Source: Chitinispirillales bacterium
Lineage (GTDB): Bacteria > Fibrobacterota > Chitinivibrionia > Chitinivibrionales > Chitinivibrionaceae
Assembly (NCBI GenBank): GCA_031254455.1
Contig: JAIRUI010000042.1
Location: forward strand, 1 to 10,491
Reading direction: 5' to 3'
Length of the DNA: 10,491 nt
Below the pieces are notes generated by a model, which worked only from the letters and a program-made list of their open reading frames with translations, made no database searches and was not told the DNA's origin. Below are positions 1 to 8,400 of this stretch, piece after piece; within the stretch, counting starts at the first letter, position 1; every line of letters begins with the position of its first letter. The position numbers and the translations under genes are program-made.

Positions 1-780
1 TCTACTCCAAAACACATCTTACTTTATGAAGCGTTTGGTTGGGCGCCGCCGGTTTTTGCGCATTTGCCGGTGATTTTGAGCGAGGACGGAGGGAAACTCT
101 CCAAACGAAAAGGTGCGGCAAGCGTTATGGATTATAAGAACGAAGGGTTTCTGCCGGACGCATTGCGAAACTTTCTTGCGCTTTTAGGCTGGAATCCGGG
201 CGACGACCGCGAAATAATGTCCGTACGGGAAATGATAGACGCGTTTGATTTGAGCAAGGTCAGCCCAAAATCTTCGATTTTCGACACAAAAAAATTGGAA
301 TGGATGAACGGGCGGTATTTATCTAAAATTCCTTGTGAAACGATTTATGAAGAGGTAAAAAACGAATTTTTTGCAATCGGTGCAAACGATAAAGCAAAAA
401 TCATTTCGGCGATAAATTTAATGAAAGAACGTACGCATAAAATTACCGAAATTCCCGCTTTGTGCGTTTTCTTTTTTAATTCCCCGAAAAATTACGACGA
501 GCAAACTTTGCAAAAAACAAAGAAAAATTCCGATTTAAAGGAAATATTGTTCGAATTGGTAAGAAAATTATCACTACTGGAAAATTGCAACGCCGAGACG
601 TGCGATAATTTGCTGCAAAATACGGCCGCTCAGTTTTCCGTAGGTTTTGGGAAAGTAGGACTTCCAGCACGTTTGGCAATTACGGGTATGGGCGGCGGAC
701 CGTCGCTTCACGATATAATTCCGATTATCGGCAGAGACGAATGTGTTAAAAGAATTAACGATTTTTTGGAGAAAATATAG
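1..780 (+). CDS. gltX: Glutamyl-tRNA synthetase, C-terminal part (5' end outside window)
   Basis: Class I aminoacyl-tRNA synthetase that charges tRNA-Glu with glutamate in the cytoplasm. The reading frame is open from base 1, so the 259 residues seen are the C-terminal half of a protein that usually has about 470-500. The window begins in the conserved stretch PKHILLYEAFGW, runs through FAHLPVIL and reaches the ATP-binding KMSKS-type signature as KLSKRKG at local residues 32-38, followed by GAASVMDY and the stem-contact region with FLALLGWNPGDDREI. The C-terminal anticodon-binding domain follows, ending with GLPARLAITGMGGGPSLHD and a terminal helix (local residues about 215-259), as in GluRS. 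The stop codon is directly followed by the start of the next gene, suggesting co-transcription. Whether it is a discriminating enzyme cannot be judged. The first in-window methionine-like start (TTG at 64) is internal and not the real start. Confidence 0.96.
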   Translation, partial: STPKHILLYEAFGWAPPVFAHLPVILSEDGGKLSKRKGAASVMDYKNEGFLPDALRNFLALLGWNPGDDREIMSVREMIDAFDLSKVSPKSSIFDTKKLEWMNGRYLSKIPCETIYEEVKNEFFAIGANDKAKIISAINLMKERTHKITEIPALCVFFFNSPKNYDEQTLQKTKKNSDLKEILFELVRKLSLLENCNAETCDNLLQNTAAQFSVGFGKVGLPARLAITGMGGGPSLHDIIPIIGRDECVKRINDFLEKI

Positions 781-1332
781 ATGCGGCGACAGTTTTTTAT
801 TGTGTTTTGCTTTGCGGTTTTGGCGTTTTCGCGAGAAAAAATTCGTCCGGAATACGATTTCAAGGATTCAAGCTTTTCACTTACTTACAGAATCGACATT
901 CCCAAATTATCCGACGATGAAATCTTAAGTATCTTATTTAATTTTGAGAAAGTTAGAGAATATTCCGCAAAGACCAACGTTAAAATTACGCTCATAGAAG
1001 AAAACACTAAAACGAATAGGATCTTATACGAGTATAATTATTCGGTGGCAAAATTAGGAGTTGAAATGTTTCGTGAAAAATTTCAAGAGCAAAAAATGGT
1101 TGTTTTTCGTATGGAAAAATACAACAGAACGGCAAAAATCATTCCCGACGTCCTTTCCGCAGGCGGCAGTTATAAAATCAATAACGACTGTATCTTGTAT
1201 AAACAGCAGACAGTTATGAATAAAAAAATCAACGCGATTTACACAATGCTAATTAAACGGGACGTACAGGGTTATCTCAAAGAAATTATGAAATACATCG
1301 ATGACCAAGCGTTAAAGACTAATTCCATTTAA
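781..1332 (+). CDS. Exported small protein, SRPBCC/START-like (function unknown)
   Basis: A 183-residue protein that I cannot assign to a named family. Residues 1-17 form a signal peptide (MRRQ, then a hydrophobic stretch FFIVFCFAVLAF), so the product is probably periplasmic or outer-membrane associated. The rest alternates beta strands with a short helix, opening with FSLTYRIDIPKLSDDEILSI and ending with a long helix near residues 150-175 (KINAIYTMLIKRDVQGYLK). This order of first strand, helix around a ligand pocket, sheet and long C-terminal helix resembles SRPBCC/START lipid-binding folds. That resemblance is inference from pattern, not a motif match. The ATG follows the gltX stop with no gap. 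The sequence GGAG about nine bases upstream, inside the gltX end, is a plausible ribosome binding site, so expression is probably coupled to gltX. Coding looks real: the frame is open for its full length and ends at a convergent gene boundary. Confidence 0.8.
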   Translation: MRRQFFIVFCFAVLAFSREKIRPEYDFKDSSFSLTYRIDIPKLSDDEILSILFNFEKVREYSAKTNVKITLIEENTKTNRILYEYNYSVAKLGVEMFREKFQEQKMVVFRMEKYNRTAKIIPDVLSAGGSYKINNDCILYKQQTVMNKKINAIYTMLIKRDVQGYLKEIMKYIDDQALKTNSI

Positions 1333-1365
1333 CGGTAAGGCTTTAACTTTTGCGCTAAACCGTTA
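1330..1365. terminator. Weak bidirectional terminator candidate between convergent genes
   Basis: TAACGGT at 1330-1336 pairs exactly with ACCGTTA at 1359-1365, giving a 7-bp stem with a 22-base loop, followed on the + strand by a short T run (ATTTTC). It sits where two convergent genes end and contains both stop codons, a usual place for a shared terminator. The loop is long and the stem short, so this is a suggestion only. Confidence 0.35.
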
Positions 1366-2158
1366 TTTTCAAGCCGTCGTAAGCGAATTTCATTCTTTTG
1401 TCAACAACTTTTTCATCGGTTTTATAGTGAATGTCATGGCAAAGGTGTGTTCCCAGAACTTTTTTAGGGTTTATCCTTTCAATCAAATTTTTAACATCGT
1501 CGTAAATAAAATGGGTACTGTGCACATTTTTCATCCTAAGACAATCAATTATCAATAACTCCAGATTTTTCAGTAGGTTAATTGAATCTTTCGGAATGCT
1601 TTTTACATCGGGAATATATGCAATATCGCCGAATCTATAGCCGAAACACCCCTTGCAGCTGCCGTGTTCGACGGGAATAACTACGAATTCCATTTCAAAT
1701 AAGTTAACTTTTTTAATTATCACATTTCGTTCAAGTTCCGGTATTCCGCCGCCGACAAAAGTATTCGGGTCAAAAATATAAGAAAAACTTTGTGAAATCG
1801 CGCCGATAGTTTCCGGCGAACCGTAAACAGGGAGAAATTTGCCGCCGGTTGCGCCGCTGTAAGAGCGAATATCGGGAACTCCACAAATGTGGTCGCTGTG
1901 ACGGTGGGTAAATAAAACCGCATCTATTTTTTTTATTTTTTCACGCAAAACCTGTTCGCGAAAATCCGGACCGCAATCAATCAAAACGTTCTTTTCGTTG
2001 AAAGAAACAAGTATTGACGAACGGCTTCGTTTGTGTTTTTTATCGTTTTGAGCAAGCCGACAAACATTTTTAGAGCAATATTTATAGTCGTTTATCATAC
2101 AATCCACGGTAGGAACTCCGTGCGACGTTCCGGTTCCCAGAAACAATATTTCAAACAT
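1355..2158 (-). CDS. MBL-fold metallo-hydrolase, PhnP-like phosphodiesterase
   Basis: A 267-residue metallo-beta-lactamase-fold hydrolase, probably a cytoplasmic phosphodiesterase. It opens with FLGTGTSHGVP, typical of the PhnP branch. The two-metal site is complete: His85, His87, Asp89 and His90 in THRHSDH, His165 in VEHG, Asp184 in YIPDV and a late histidine in GTHLCHDIH (His238/His241). Cysteines 20, 28 and 33 near the N terminus, with the late histidine, fit the extra structural zinc site known in E. coli PhnP. PhnP itself cleaves cyclic ribose phosphates in phosphonate breakdown, but no other phn gene is visible, so the substrate is unknown. I chose ATG at 2158. A TTG two codons upstream (2164) is possible but less likely. 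The gap to the porU stop is 7 bases with no clear Shine-Dalgarno site, which suggests translation coupled to porU. Confidence 0.88.
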   Translation of the reverse strand: MFEILFLGTGTSHGVPTVDCMINDYKYCSKNVCRLAQNDKKHKRSRSSILVSFNEKNVLIDCGPDFREQVLREKIKKIDAVLFTHRHSDHICGVPDIRSYSGATGGKFLPVYGSPETIGAISQSFSYIFDPNTFVGGGIPELERNVIIKKVNLFEMEFVVIPVEHGSCKGCFGYRFGDIAYIPDVKSIPKDSINLLKNLELLIIDCLRMKNVHSTHFIYDDVKNLIERINPKKVLGTHLCHDIHYKTDEKVVDKRMKFAYDGLKITV

Positions 2159-2165
2159 TTTCAAC

Positions 2166-5100
2166 TCATTTCGGCGGATAAATTACTAATTTTTTTATTT
2201 CGCTTTTTATTATTTCGCTTTTTTGGGCGGACATTTGAGATGAGTCGTCACTCCTTGTGAAACGTTTCACAAAAAGCCGGTACAAATAAACATTCGGCGA
2301 TAATTTCTGCCCCCTTTGGTCGGTTAAATTCCACACAATCCCGCGGTTCACATTTGAGAAACTTCGAACTAATTTTCCGCTGAGAGTATAAATTTTCAAA
2401 GAAATTTCCGCAACATTATCAACGGGCTGATTAAAGTAAAACGTCGTTGTTTGCCCCATTCTTACCGGCGACGGATAACAAAATAAGTCGCCGATTACGT
2501 ATTGTTCGTCTTTGAGCGATTTTACGTCCAAAATATAGCGCTGGGTTGTAATATTTTGTAAAATATCATGTGCGGAAATAGTCATTTCATACTCGCCGGA
2601 CGCAGGAAATTCATTTTTGGAAAGTGGAAGTTGAAACGAAATAGAACGAAAATCATCATCTTTCAGCGTTAAATTTTCCTGTCCGTACTGCTGTTTCTCC
2701 ATAACCCTTTCTATTGAAACGCAAATCCCGCCGCCAGGCGATTGTGAAGAAAAAATATCAATCCCCGATTTGTCCGAAACCAATATTTCTAAGTTAACCG
2801 TTCCCGATTTTTTATTAAATCCGTCAATAGTAATTTTATTGCCTACGATTTTATTTTTAATAGTGTCAATTATATTTCCGGAAGAATCGCCGAAAAGTCG
2901 TCTCACCGCTATTGTCGGCCCTGCATGGTCGGACGTATCGATATTTGAAATATCATAGCCTTTAAAAATCAGCCCGTCGGATATCGCTCCGTAATAAATT
3001 TTGCCGGAATTAGGCTCCCAAACGTGAATTTTAAGCCGCGAACCAAGAACGGTATCCATTACAGTAGGTGGAATCATCAGTGGAATTTCAAAGGAATTTC
3101 CTGTTATCTGCGCTGAAACTCGTGAGACGACCATGCCGGGAAGCGAATATTTAACGTCAAAACTCAATTTTCTTCCTTTTGCCCTTGGATCACAATCTAT
3201 CGTTTCGCCGGACAGTCCGTCTTTTCGAGACGGCGATAAATTTTCAGGGTTTTGAAGAATGATTTCGGCTATTCGTGAAATTCCGTCATTTATCGTTATG
3301 GGCAGTTCCCCTTTAACTATTACGTTTTGCATTTTTTGTAAAGTATCAATTTTTTCACGGTTTTTATTTAAAATTTGAATTTCTCCCGTAATTTTTTTTC
3401 TATCGGGCATAGGATTATACGACGGGTCTCCAAGCAGTGAAAAAGTTAAAAGATTTGTAGCTCTCAACATTTTTGAATCCAAATACGCCTGTCCTACCGT
3501 ATAAGAGAAATCGTTGTTTGTTTCATAAAAACAGCTAAAAAACTTGTATGCGAGTTTACCGTTTTCGGAGGCGTAAGCCGTACGTGCGCTTGAGATCGCA
3601 GCAATCGCTCCTTTACCTTTGGTTCTAACCAAAAGTTCGGAAAGTCCGTCAATCCCGGGATTATCGAAAAAACCGACAGAACAGGAGAACGCGCCGAATA
3701 TAAAATATTTTCCATAATTATTAAGAGACGGTATGTCGGTATATTCAAAAGCGCACTGGTCGGAAAGCGTTTGATAAGAGCCGTGTCCAAAATAATTAAA
3801 AACCGAAACGCCGTTATTTATTTCGTTTATCACCGCATTTTTTGCAAGCGGTTTACGTTTCTGATTGTCAAACGGATACTCAAAAAGCGTAACTTTACGA
3901 ATATCCGAAGATTTGTCAAACGAATCAATGATTTTCCCCACGCTATCGGATTGTCCTGTATGATCCATATCTTCTTTGCAAGATAAAGAAGTTTGAATAT
4001 CGTCGTCTGCGACAAGAAGCGGACGATTTCTCCAAAACGGATAAATTGAATCGGTTCCTGTCGTTTCCATCAATATTACTTTTTCCACATAGGATTCCGC
4101 CTCCGAAACCGATTGCGCCGGGATCCGTCCGACAATAAGCTGCGGAAAGGCTCTTATGCTTCCTGCAGTGTCGTTTGGCGTTATGTATGCAAAAAAATCT
4201 TCAATCGGATATGAAACAAGATCGCGATGGAAGTCTCTAGCTGTCGCAATATATATGGGAACAAAATTTTGCAGCCGAGATGAAATATTTTTGTAATCAT
4301 AATGTCCGCTTCCAAACAAAACCAAATATTCAGGTGATGTCCCCCATGTATTTCGTGCATAAATCATAAAATTACGTATAGCCGTCGGGTCAAAAACTCC
4401 TCCGGAAAATATATTAAAAATATCTTCCAAAAGAACGACCTTAGGCGTGAATCCTATTTTTTCTTTATGTTTTGCAAGTTTTGCAGCCTGCTGTAAAAAA
4501 ATCTGCGGTGCGACAATCAAATAATCGGATTTGTTAGACGAATTAAGTAAATCATTCGCTTGACTCAAAGAAATCAATTCCGTTTTAGGCATAGCGAAAA
4601 ATCCTGAAGACAATGCAAAATGATACTTATACCCGTTAGCCGTAGAATCATAAAAAACCAAATCGCCGCCCGTAGAAGACGAATCGATTAACTGCGTTAA
4701 CTGCGTTTTCGGGTTATGGCGCACAAACAAATGAAATTCATTCGGAATATCGGAAATTCTATATGAAATAGGCGATGAAACATTGGATTCTTCAGAATAA
4801 AATTGAAGGTTTCTTATATTTTGCAACGATAAATTTTGTTTATAATGTAAATCGTACGATTCAAAATCCACATAATTATTTCTGTTTTTTTCCAAAAATC
4901 TTGCCGTAAATAAAAAACTCATATCGTTAGGAGTTTGAAACGAAATCCATTTTCCCGTATCCTGATTGGAAAAAATATCGTTTGCTATTTTCAAATTAAA
5001 TCCTAAAAAATTTGAATCTAAACCGCTGACAAAAAATCGCACCCGCGACTGTTCTTTTGATGTTGAATTTACGAACGAAGGCGGAAATTCAACCGAAAGC

Positions 5101-6266
5101 GAGGGATCTTCTCCGTGTAAATTTTTCCAAATATATCGTTTGTCTCCGTGTCCGTAAGTAGGGTATCTCGCCCTTGTAATTGAAACACTTCGTTTTGCGT
5201 GAAAATACACATCGCCGCTTTTACGTTCCGCCGTACTTGAAACTTGCTCGTTAAATTTACCCATAATATTTGAATTAATATTAAAATTTTCCGCAGTAAT
5301 CCAATAATATCGGCGGTAGTCGGTGTAATTAAAAGAAAATTCCCATTTTTTTGACGTTTCATTAAAAACCCATCTGTGTATTTTTTCCGCATAAAACAAA
5401 ATTTCATCGTCGCCGTCAAAAAACTTGTTCCCGTTTTTGTCGCGAATAACTAATTGGACATCCACAAGTCCTGTCGGTAAATCGGCAAATGAGGGTGTTA
5501 CGCTGTCTGCGACGTTCGGATTAGAAGCGAATACTTTTATCGAACTTATTAATAAATCGCTGCCCAGCGCTTTCAAATCGTTTGGAGTAATTCTATATAT
5601 TCCAACGCCTTGCGATAGATCGCATTCGTTAAAATCATCTTTTGTTGGAGCGTCTCCTATAGAAAATCTTAACGCTTTGTCGGAGATGGCGTTAAACTCT
5701 CTTATGCTCCTTCTTAGGTTTCTTTCGTCTTTAAATATCGTATATTTAACTTTATCGGAATTTAATAAATTTGCCGAGATTGAATTATAATAGTCGCTTT
5801 TCGGGATTATATTCTGCTGTTGTCCGTAAGAGTAAATTATCGTCAAAATCATGGATGTCGTGTAAACGATTTCGTTGCCGTTTATAGACAAAATCGGAGT
5901 TATTCCCGCTGAAAAAACGGGTATATTTCTTGCAGAAAAGTATTCTAATACTACAGAGTTTGTATATTTGCCAAAATTTTGAGGGATTCTTTTTGTAATT
6001 CTGTTTTGAGCGGAAACAAAAACGTGCGGTTTTGAATTTTTATCAGCCGTAAAATTTACAAATTTCATAGGAACGGAGATTTCTTTATCTATTGAATACG
6101 GAAAATCGCTCCCGTTTGAAATTATACCCCGCGAATTATCATAAAAAATCGAATCAAAAGAAATTTTTAAAACAATTTTGTTATCGGTGTTTTCTATAAT
6201 ACTGATGGAAGCAAACGAATTTGTCAAAAAAGCAAAAAATATTAAAGCAAATAATTTTTTCAACAT
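2166..6266 (-). CDS. porU: PorU-like type IX secretion sortase, C25 (gingipain-family) cysteine peptidase
   Basis: A 1366-residue cell-envelope protein. Residues 1-19 are a signal peptide ending in NSFA. The N-terminal half contains a PorU-like region, with GVGIYRITPNDLKALG, then DGDDEILFYAEKIHRW and a Tyr-rich strand (YTDYRRYYWIT). The C25 peptidase domain covers roughly residues 590-990. His828 in NYFGHGSYQ and Cys862 in FGAFSCSVGFFD form the catalytic dyad, 34 residues apart, close to the 33 in gingipain RgpB (His211/Cys244, from memory). LLGDPSYNP closes the domain. Residues about 1260-1345 form a FlgD/secretion-tail-like Ig domain (CYPSPVRMGQ, IYTLSGKLVRSF, PNVYLYRLF). In Bacteroidota, PorU cuts the C-terminal signal from type IX cargo and attaches the cargo to lipopolysaccharide at the outer membrane. 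The ATG at 6266 has AAAGGA five bases upstream. It is followed closely by the PhnP-like gene rather than by porV. A secreted C25 protease is the alternative. Confidence 0.85.
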   Translation of the reverse strand: MLKKLFALIFFAFLTNSFASISIIENTDNKIVLKISFDSIFYDNSRGIISNGSDFPYSIDKEISVPMKFVNFTADKNSKPHVFVSAQNRITKRIPQNFGKYTNSVVLEYFSARNIPVFSAGITPILSINGNEIVYTTSMILTIIYSYGQQQNIIPKSDYYNSISANLLNSDKVKYTIFKDERNLRRSIREFNAISDKALRFSIGDAPTKDDFNECDLSQGVGIYRITPNDLKALGSDLLISSIKVFASNPNVADSVTPSFADLPTGLVDVQLVIRDKNGNKFFDGDDEILFYAEKIHRWVFNETSKKWEFSFNYTDYRRYYWITAENFNINSNIMGKFNEQVSSTAERKSGDVYFHAKRSVSITRARYPTYGHGDKRYIWKNLHGEDPSLSVEFPPSFVNSTSKEQSRVRFFVSGLDSNFLGFNLKIANDIFSNQDTGKWISFQTPNDMSFLFTARFLEKNRNNYVDFESYDLHYKQNLSLQNIRNLQFYSEESNVSSPISYRISDIPNEFHLFVRHNPKTQLTQLIDSSSTGGDLVFYDSTANGYKYHFALSSGFFAMPKTELISLSQANDLLNSSNKSDYLIVAPQIFLQQAAKLAKHKEKIGFTPKVVLLEDIFNIFSGGVFDPTAIRNFMIYARNTWGTSPEYLVLFGSGHYDYKNISSRLQNFVPIYIATARDFHRDLVSYPIEDFFAYITPNDTAGSIRAFPQLIVGRIPAQSVSEAESYVEKVILMETTGTDSIYPFWRNRPLLVADDDIQTSLSCKEDMDHTGQSDSVGKIIDSFDKSSDIRKVTLFEYPFDNQKRKPLAKNAVINEINNGVSVFNYFGHGSYQTLSDQCAFEYTDIPSLNNYGKYFIFGAFSCSVGFFDNPGIDGLSELLVRTKGKGAIAAISSARTAYASENGKLAYKFFSCFYETNNDFSYTVGQAYLDSKMLRATNLLTFSLLGDPSYNPMPDRKKITGEIQILNKNREKIDTLQKMQNVIVKGELPITINDGISRIAEIILQNPENLSPSRKDGLSGETIDCDPRAKGRKLSFDVKYSLPGMVVSRVSAQITGNSFEIPLMIPPTVMDTVLGSRLKIHVWEPNSGKIYYGAISDGLIFKGYDISNIDTSDHAGPTIAVRRLFGDSSGNIIDTIKNKIVGNKITIDGFNKKSGTVNLEILVSDKSGIDIFSSQSPGGGICVSIERVMEKQQYGQENLTLKDDDFRSISFQLPLSKNEFPASGEYEMTISAHDILQNITTQRYILDVKSLKDEQYVIGDLFCYPSPVRMGQTTTFYFNQPVDNVAEISLKIYTLSGKLVRSFSNVNRGIVWNLTDQRGQKLSPNVYLYRLFVKRFTRSDDSSQMSAQKSEIIKSEIKKLVIYPPK
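2193..2222 (-). repeat. 15-bp tandem duplication inside the porU 3' end
   Basis: Two adjacent 15-base copies (2193-2207 and 2208-2222) differ at one base. Read on the coding strand they give the five-residue units KSEII and KSEIK, just before the final strand KKLVIYPPK. The duplication is in frame and lengthens the charged linker at the extreme C terminus. It looks like a slippage product with no effect on the reading frame. Confidence 0.75.
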
Positions 6267-6296
6267 TGTTTTCCTTTGTTCAAATTAAATTCCACT

Positions 6297-6324
6297 TTGT
6301 GAAAAATACTATTTTCCGTATAAA
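6297..6324 (+). promoter_or_regulatory. Candidate sigma-70-type promoter for the permease pair
   Basis: TTGTGA at 6297-6302 and TATAAA at 6319-6324 are separated by 16 bases and lie about 50 bases before the EamA start. They match the -35 and -10 consensus at 4/6 and 5/6 positions. This is the best match in the 107-base divergent region 6267-6373. The porU promoter must lie in the same region on the other strand, but I saw no convincing pair for it. AGGA at 6366-6369 is the ribosome binding site of the permease gene. FCB bacteria can use different promoter consensus sequences, so confidence is limited. Confidence 0.4.
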
Positions 6325-6373
6325 ACTTGTATTTACACTATAAAACAAAACCGAAAATTACTAAAAGGAAAAA

Positions 6374-7228
6374 ATGAACGCATATATCGCGCTTTTAATA
6401 ACTTTGATTCTTTTCAGCACAATTGAAGTTGCGATAAAAATGTTGCCAAACACTGTCGATCCGGTATTGCTCGCTTCAATGAGATTTATCGTTTCCGGCG
6501 CGGTCATGCTTCCGTTCTGCAAGATAAATTTAAGAAAACTTTCAAAAAAAGAAATTTTCGGTTTTGTTTTCGCCGCCGCTGTCGGAATCGCCGGATGTTT
6601 TATTCCTTACCACAAAGGCGTTATACAAATGCCGGCAAGCAGCGCCGCGCTGATTTTTTGTCTCAACCCGATTTTTGCGGTAATTACGGCAAGAATATTG
6701 CTTAAAGAAAAGTTTTCGTTAAAAATCGCCGCCGGTTTAATTTTGGGAATTTCTGGCGTCTATATTTCCATATACGGATTTTCGATTCCGCGGTTTTCAC
6801 AGACTTATGCGTCGATTTTACTTTTAATTTCGTCTATAACGTTTGGAATATACACCGCTTCAAGCAAATGGCTTGTGGAAAGATATTCGTCAATTTCGGT
6901 CGCGGCGGTCGTTTTTACTTTGGGCGGACTTATTATGCTTATGTTCGTCGGAAAATGGGATTTTCCAAGAGACATACGCTCTGTTTCCATAATTGCATAT
7001 TTGATTTTTGCGACGACGGCGATAGGATATTTGTGTTTTTTTTACGCGCTCAAAAGGGTTTCGGTCGCGGCGGGAAGTTCGCTTTTTTTCTTCAAACCGA
7101 TTTTAGCGGCGTTTTTCTCGTTTTTGGTATTGCGAGAGACGCTTACAATTACATATTTTATAGGAATGGCGGTTTCTCTGCTTTCACTTTTTGTGATTTT
7201 GTACGGCAAAGGCGGCAAAAATGGATGA
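6374..7228 (+). CDS. EamA-family (drug/metabolite transporter superfamily) permease
   Basis: A 284-residue inner-membrane protein with about ten hydrophobic segments arranged as two repeats of five helices, the layout of EamA/RhaT-type DMT transporters. Family-like sequence includes LLASMRFIVSGAVMLPF in helix 2, SSAALIFCLNPIFAVITARILLKE in helices 3-4 of the first repeat and the matching AAGSSLFFFKPILAAFFSFLVLRE in the second. The length is normal for the family (about 280-300). Members export amino acids, nucleotides or other small metabolites, and nothing here identifies the substrate. ATG at 6374 is preceded by AGGA at a 4-base spacing. The end overlaps the next gene by 8 bases, so the two permeases are probably translated from one message. 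The tail after the last helix is very short (YGKGGKNG). Confidence 0.93.
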   Translation: MNAYIALLITLILFSTIEVAIKMLPNTVDPVLLASMRFIVSGAVMLPFCKINLRKLSKKEIFGFVFAAAVGIAGCFIPYHKGVIQMPASSAALIFCLNPIFAVITARILLKEKFSLKIAAGLILGISGVYISIYGFSIPRFSQTYASILLLISSITFGIYTASSKWLVERYSSISVAAVVFTLGGLIMLMFVGKWDFPRDIRSVSIIAYLIFATTAIGYLCFFYALKRVSVAAGSSLFFFKPILAAFFSFLVLRETLTITYFIGMAVSLLSLFVILYGKGGKNG

Positions 7229-8393
7229 GATAAGAAAGATTGACTACACGCGTTCAATGAATCGGCTGCTGACGATACTGATAATCGCTTTGGGGGTCGG
7301 TGTATTGTATGCGGCGAAAACGTTCATTATTCCGTTTGTTGTGGCGCTCATTATATTCTTCGTCCTGATAAATTTTGAGAATTTGATTTCCAAAGGTATA
7401 AAGTCCGTTATTTTGTTTTTCACAAAAAAAGAGATTTCCAAAAGAGCGGGCGTCGCGATTTTGGCGGTTTCGGTGATTTTATCGCTGACTATTTCTGTTT
7501 TTATCCTGTTTTCTTTTTACAAAGTAATATCGAAAAATTTTGACGACATGCTTGCAAACACTACGAAATACCAGATGCTTTTCAACGGAAAAATCGTACA
7601 GTATAACAAAATGGTGATGGATTCGCAAAAACCTGTCGATGACGATATGAATTTCTCTCCTTTTCAACAGATAGTTTCAATTATTCCCGAATCACACCTT
7701 CCAATTATCGACAGCAAAATTATCGACGAAATAAATTTCAGCAATCTGTTCAACAAAATCGGCGGCTTCGCGGGGAAAAGCGTAGCAAATTCCGCGCTTG
7801 TGCTTATTTATTTGGTTTTTCTTTACGGAGAAAGGGTAAATTTCAATAAAAAGTTCAAAAAAATTCGCGAAATTAATCCTAAATTTGAAAAATTAGACAA
7901 TATAATAAGAGACATCGGAGGCAATTTAGTAGGGTATTTCAATATAAAAACGATAGTTTCGTTTGTGACGGCGGCTTTGGCGTATCCGGTAATGTCGGGT
8001 TTTGGGCTTGATTTCGTTTGGTTGTGGGCGGCTATAATTTTTATACTGAACTATATTCCCACTATCGGTTCTATTGTCGCTACGACGCTACCCAGCGTTT
8101 TGGGAATCATCATGTTCGACAGTTTTATCGACGCGGTTTTTATGGCGTTTATTCTTACGACTATACAGTTTATAATAGGAAACGTCGTAGAACCGAAATT
8201 TCAGGGGGACCGTCTGAATTTGGCGCCGATAATGATACTTTTGTCGCTTGCGATTTGGGGAGCGATTTGGGGAATCGTCGGAATGTTTCTTGCCGTACCT
8301 ATTATGGTGACAATCAACGCCGCTTTATCGCAATTTGAAACGACAAAACCGCTGGCGATGCTTTTTTCCTCTACCGGAGATATAAAAAATTAG
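7221..8393 (+). CDS. AI-2E family transporter (PerM-like permease)
   Basis: A 390-residue inner-membrane protein of the AI-2E/PerM family, close to the usual 350-400 residues. Two to three N-terminal hydrophobic segments (residues about 15-110) are followed by a soluble stretch (about 110-190). The characteristic C-terminal block then follows: GNLVGYFNIKTIVSF, AAIIFILNYIPTIGS, the turn GNVVEPKFQGDRLNLAP and WGAIWGIVGMFLAVPIM. Family members have been linked to autoinducer-2 export, sodium/proton exchange or cell-envelope stress. The name does not prove a role in quorum sensing, and no luxS is visible here. The ATG at 7221 lies inside the end of the EamA gene (8-base overlap). AAGGCGG just upstream is a good Shine-Dalgarno site. 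A second methionine at residue 13 is possible, but the first start fits the overlap better. Confidence 0.93.
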   Translation: MDEIRKIDYTRSMNRLLTILIIALGVGVLYAAKTFIIPFVVALIIFFVLINFENLISKGIKSVILFFTKKEISKRAGVAILAVSVILSLTISVFILFSFYKVISKNFDDMLANTTKYQMLFNGKIVQYNKMVMDSQKPVDDDMNFSPFQQIVSIIPESHLPIIDSKIIDEINFSNLFNKIGGFAGKSVANSALVLIYLVFLYGERVNFNKKFKKIREINPKFEKLDNIIRDIGGNLVGYFNIKTIVSFVTAALAYPVMSGFGLDFVWLWAAIIFILNYIPTIGSIVATTLPSVLGIIMFDSFIDAVFMAFILTTIQFIIGNVVEPKFQGDRLNLAPIMILLSLAIWGAIWGIVGMFLAVPIMVTINAALSQFETTKPLAMLFSSTGDIKN

Positions 8394-8400
8394 GGGATTA

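Noticed and set aside
4690..4707. Tandem copy of AACTGCGTT within porU
   Set aside because: A perfect 9-bp duplication coding TQLTQL, but too short and isolated to suggest a functional repeat.
5069..5419. 116-codon minus-strand ORF overlapping porU
   Set aside because: It is in another frame of the same strand, wholly inside porU, without a ribosome binding site or recognisable motif.
6868..7233. Long + strand ORF (121 codons) inside the EamA permease gene in another frame
   Set aside because: The real permease frame covers the same bases with clear family sequence. The alternative product is a low-quality mix rich in Phe, Gly and Arg.
8018..8338. 106-codon + strand ORF inside the AI-2E gene
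   Set aside because: It lies entirely within the conserved C-terminal block of the AI-2E protein and gives an Arg/Tyr-rich shadow translation.
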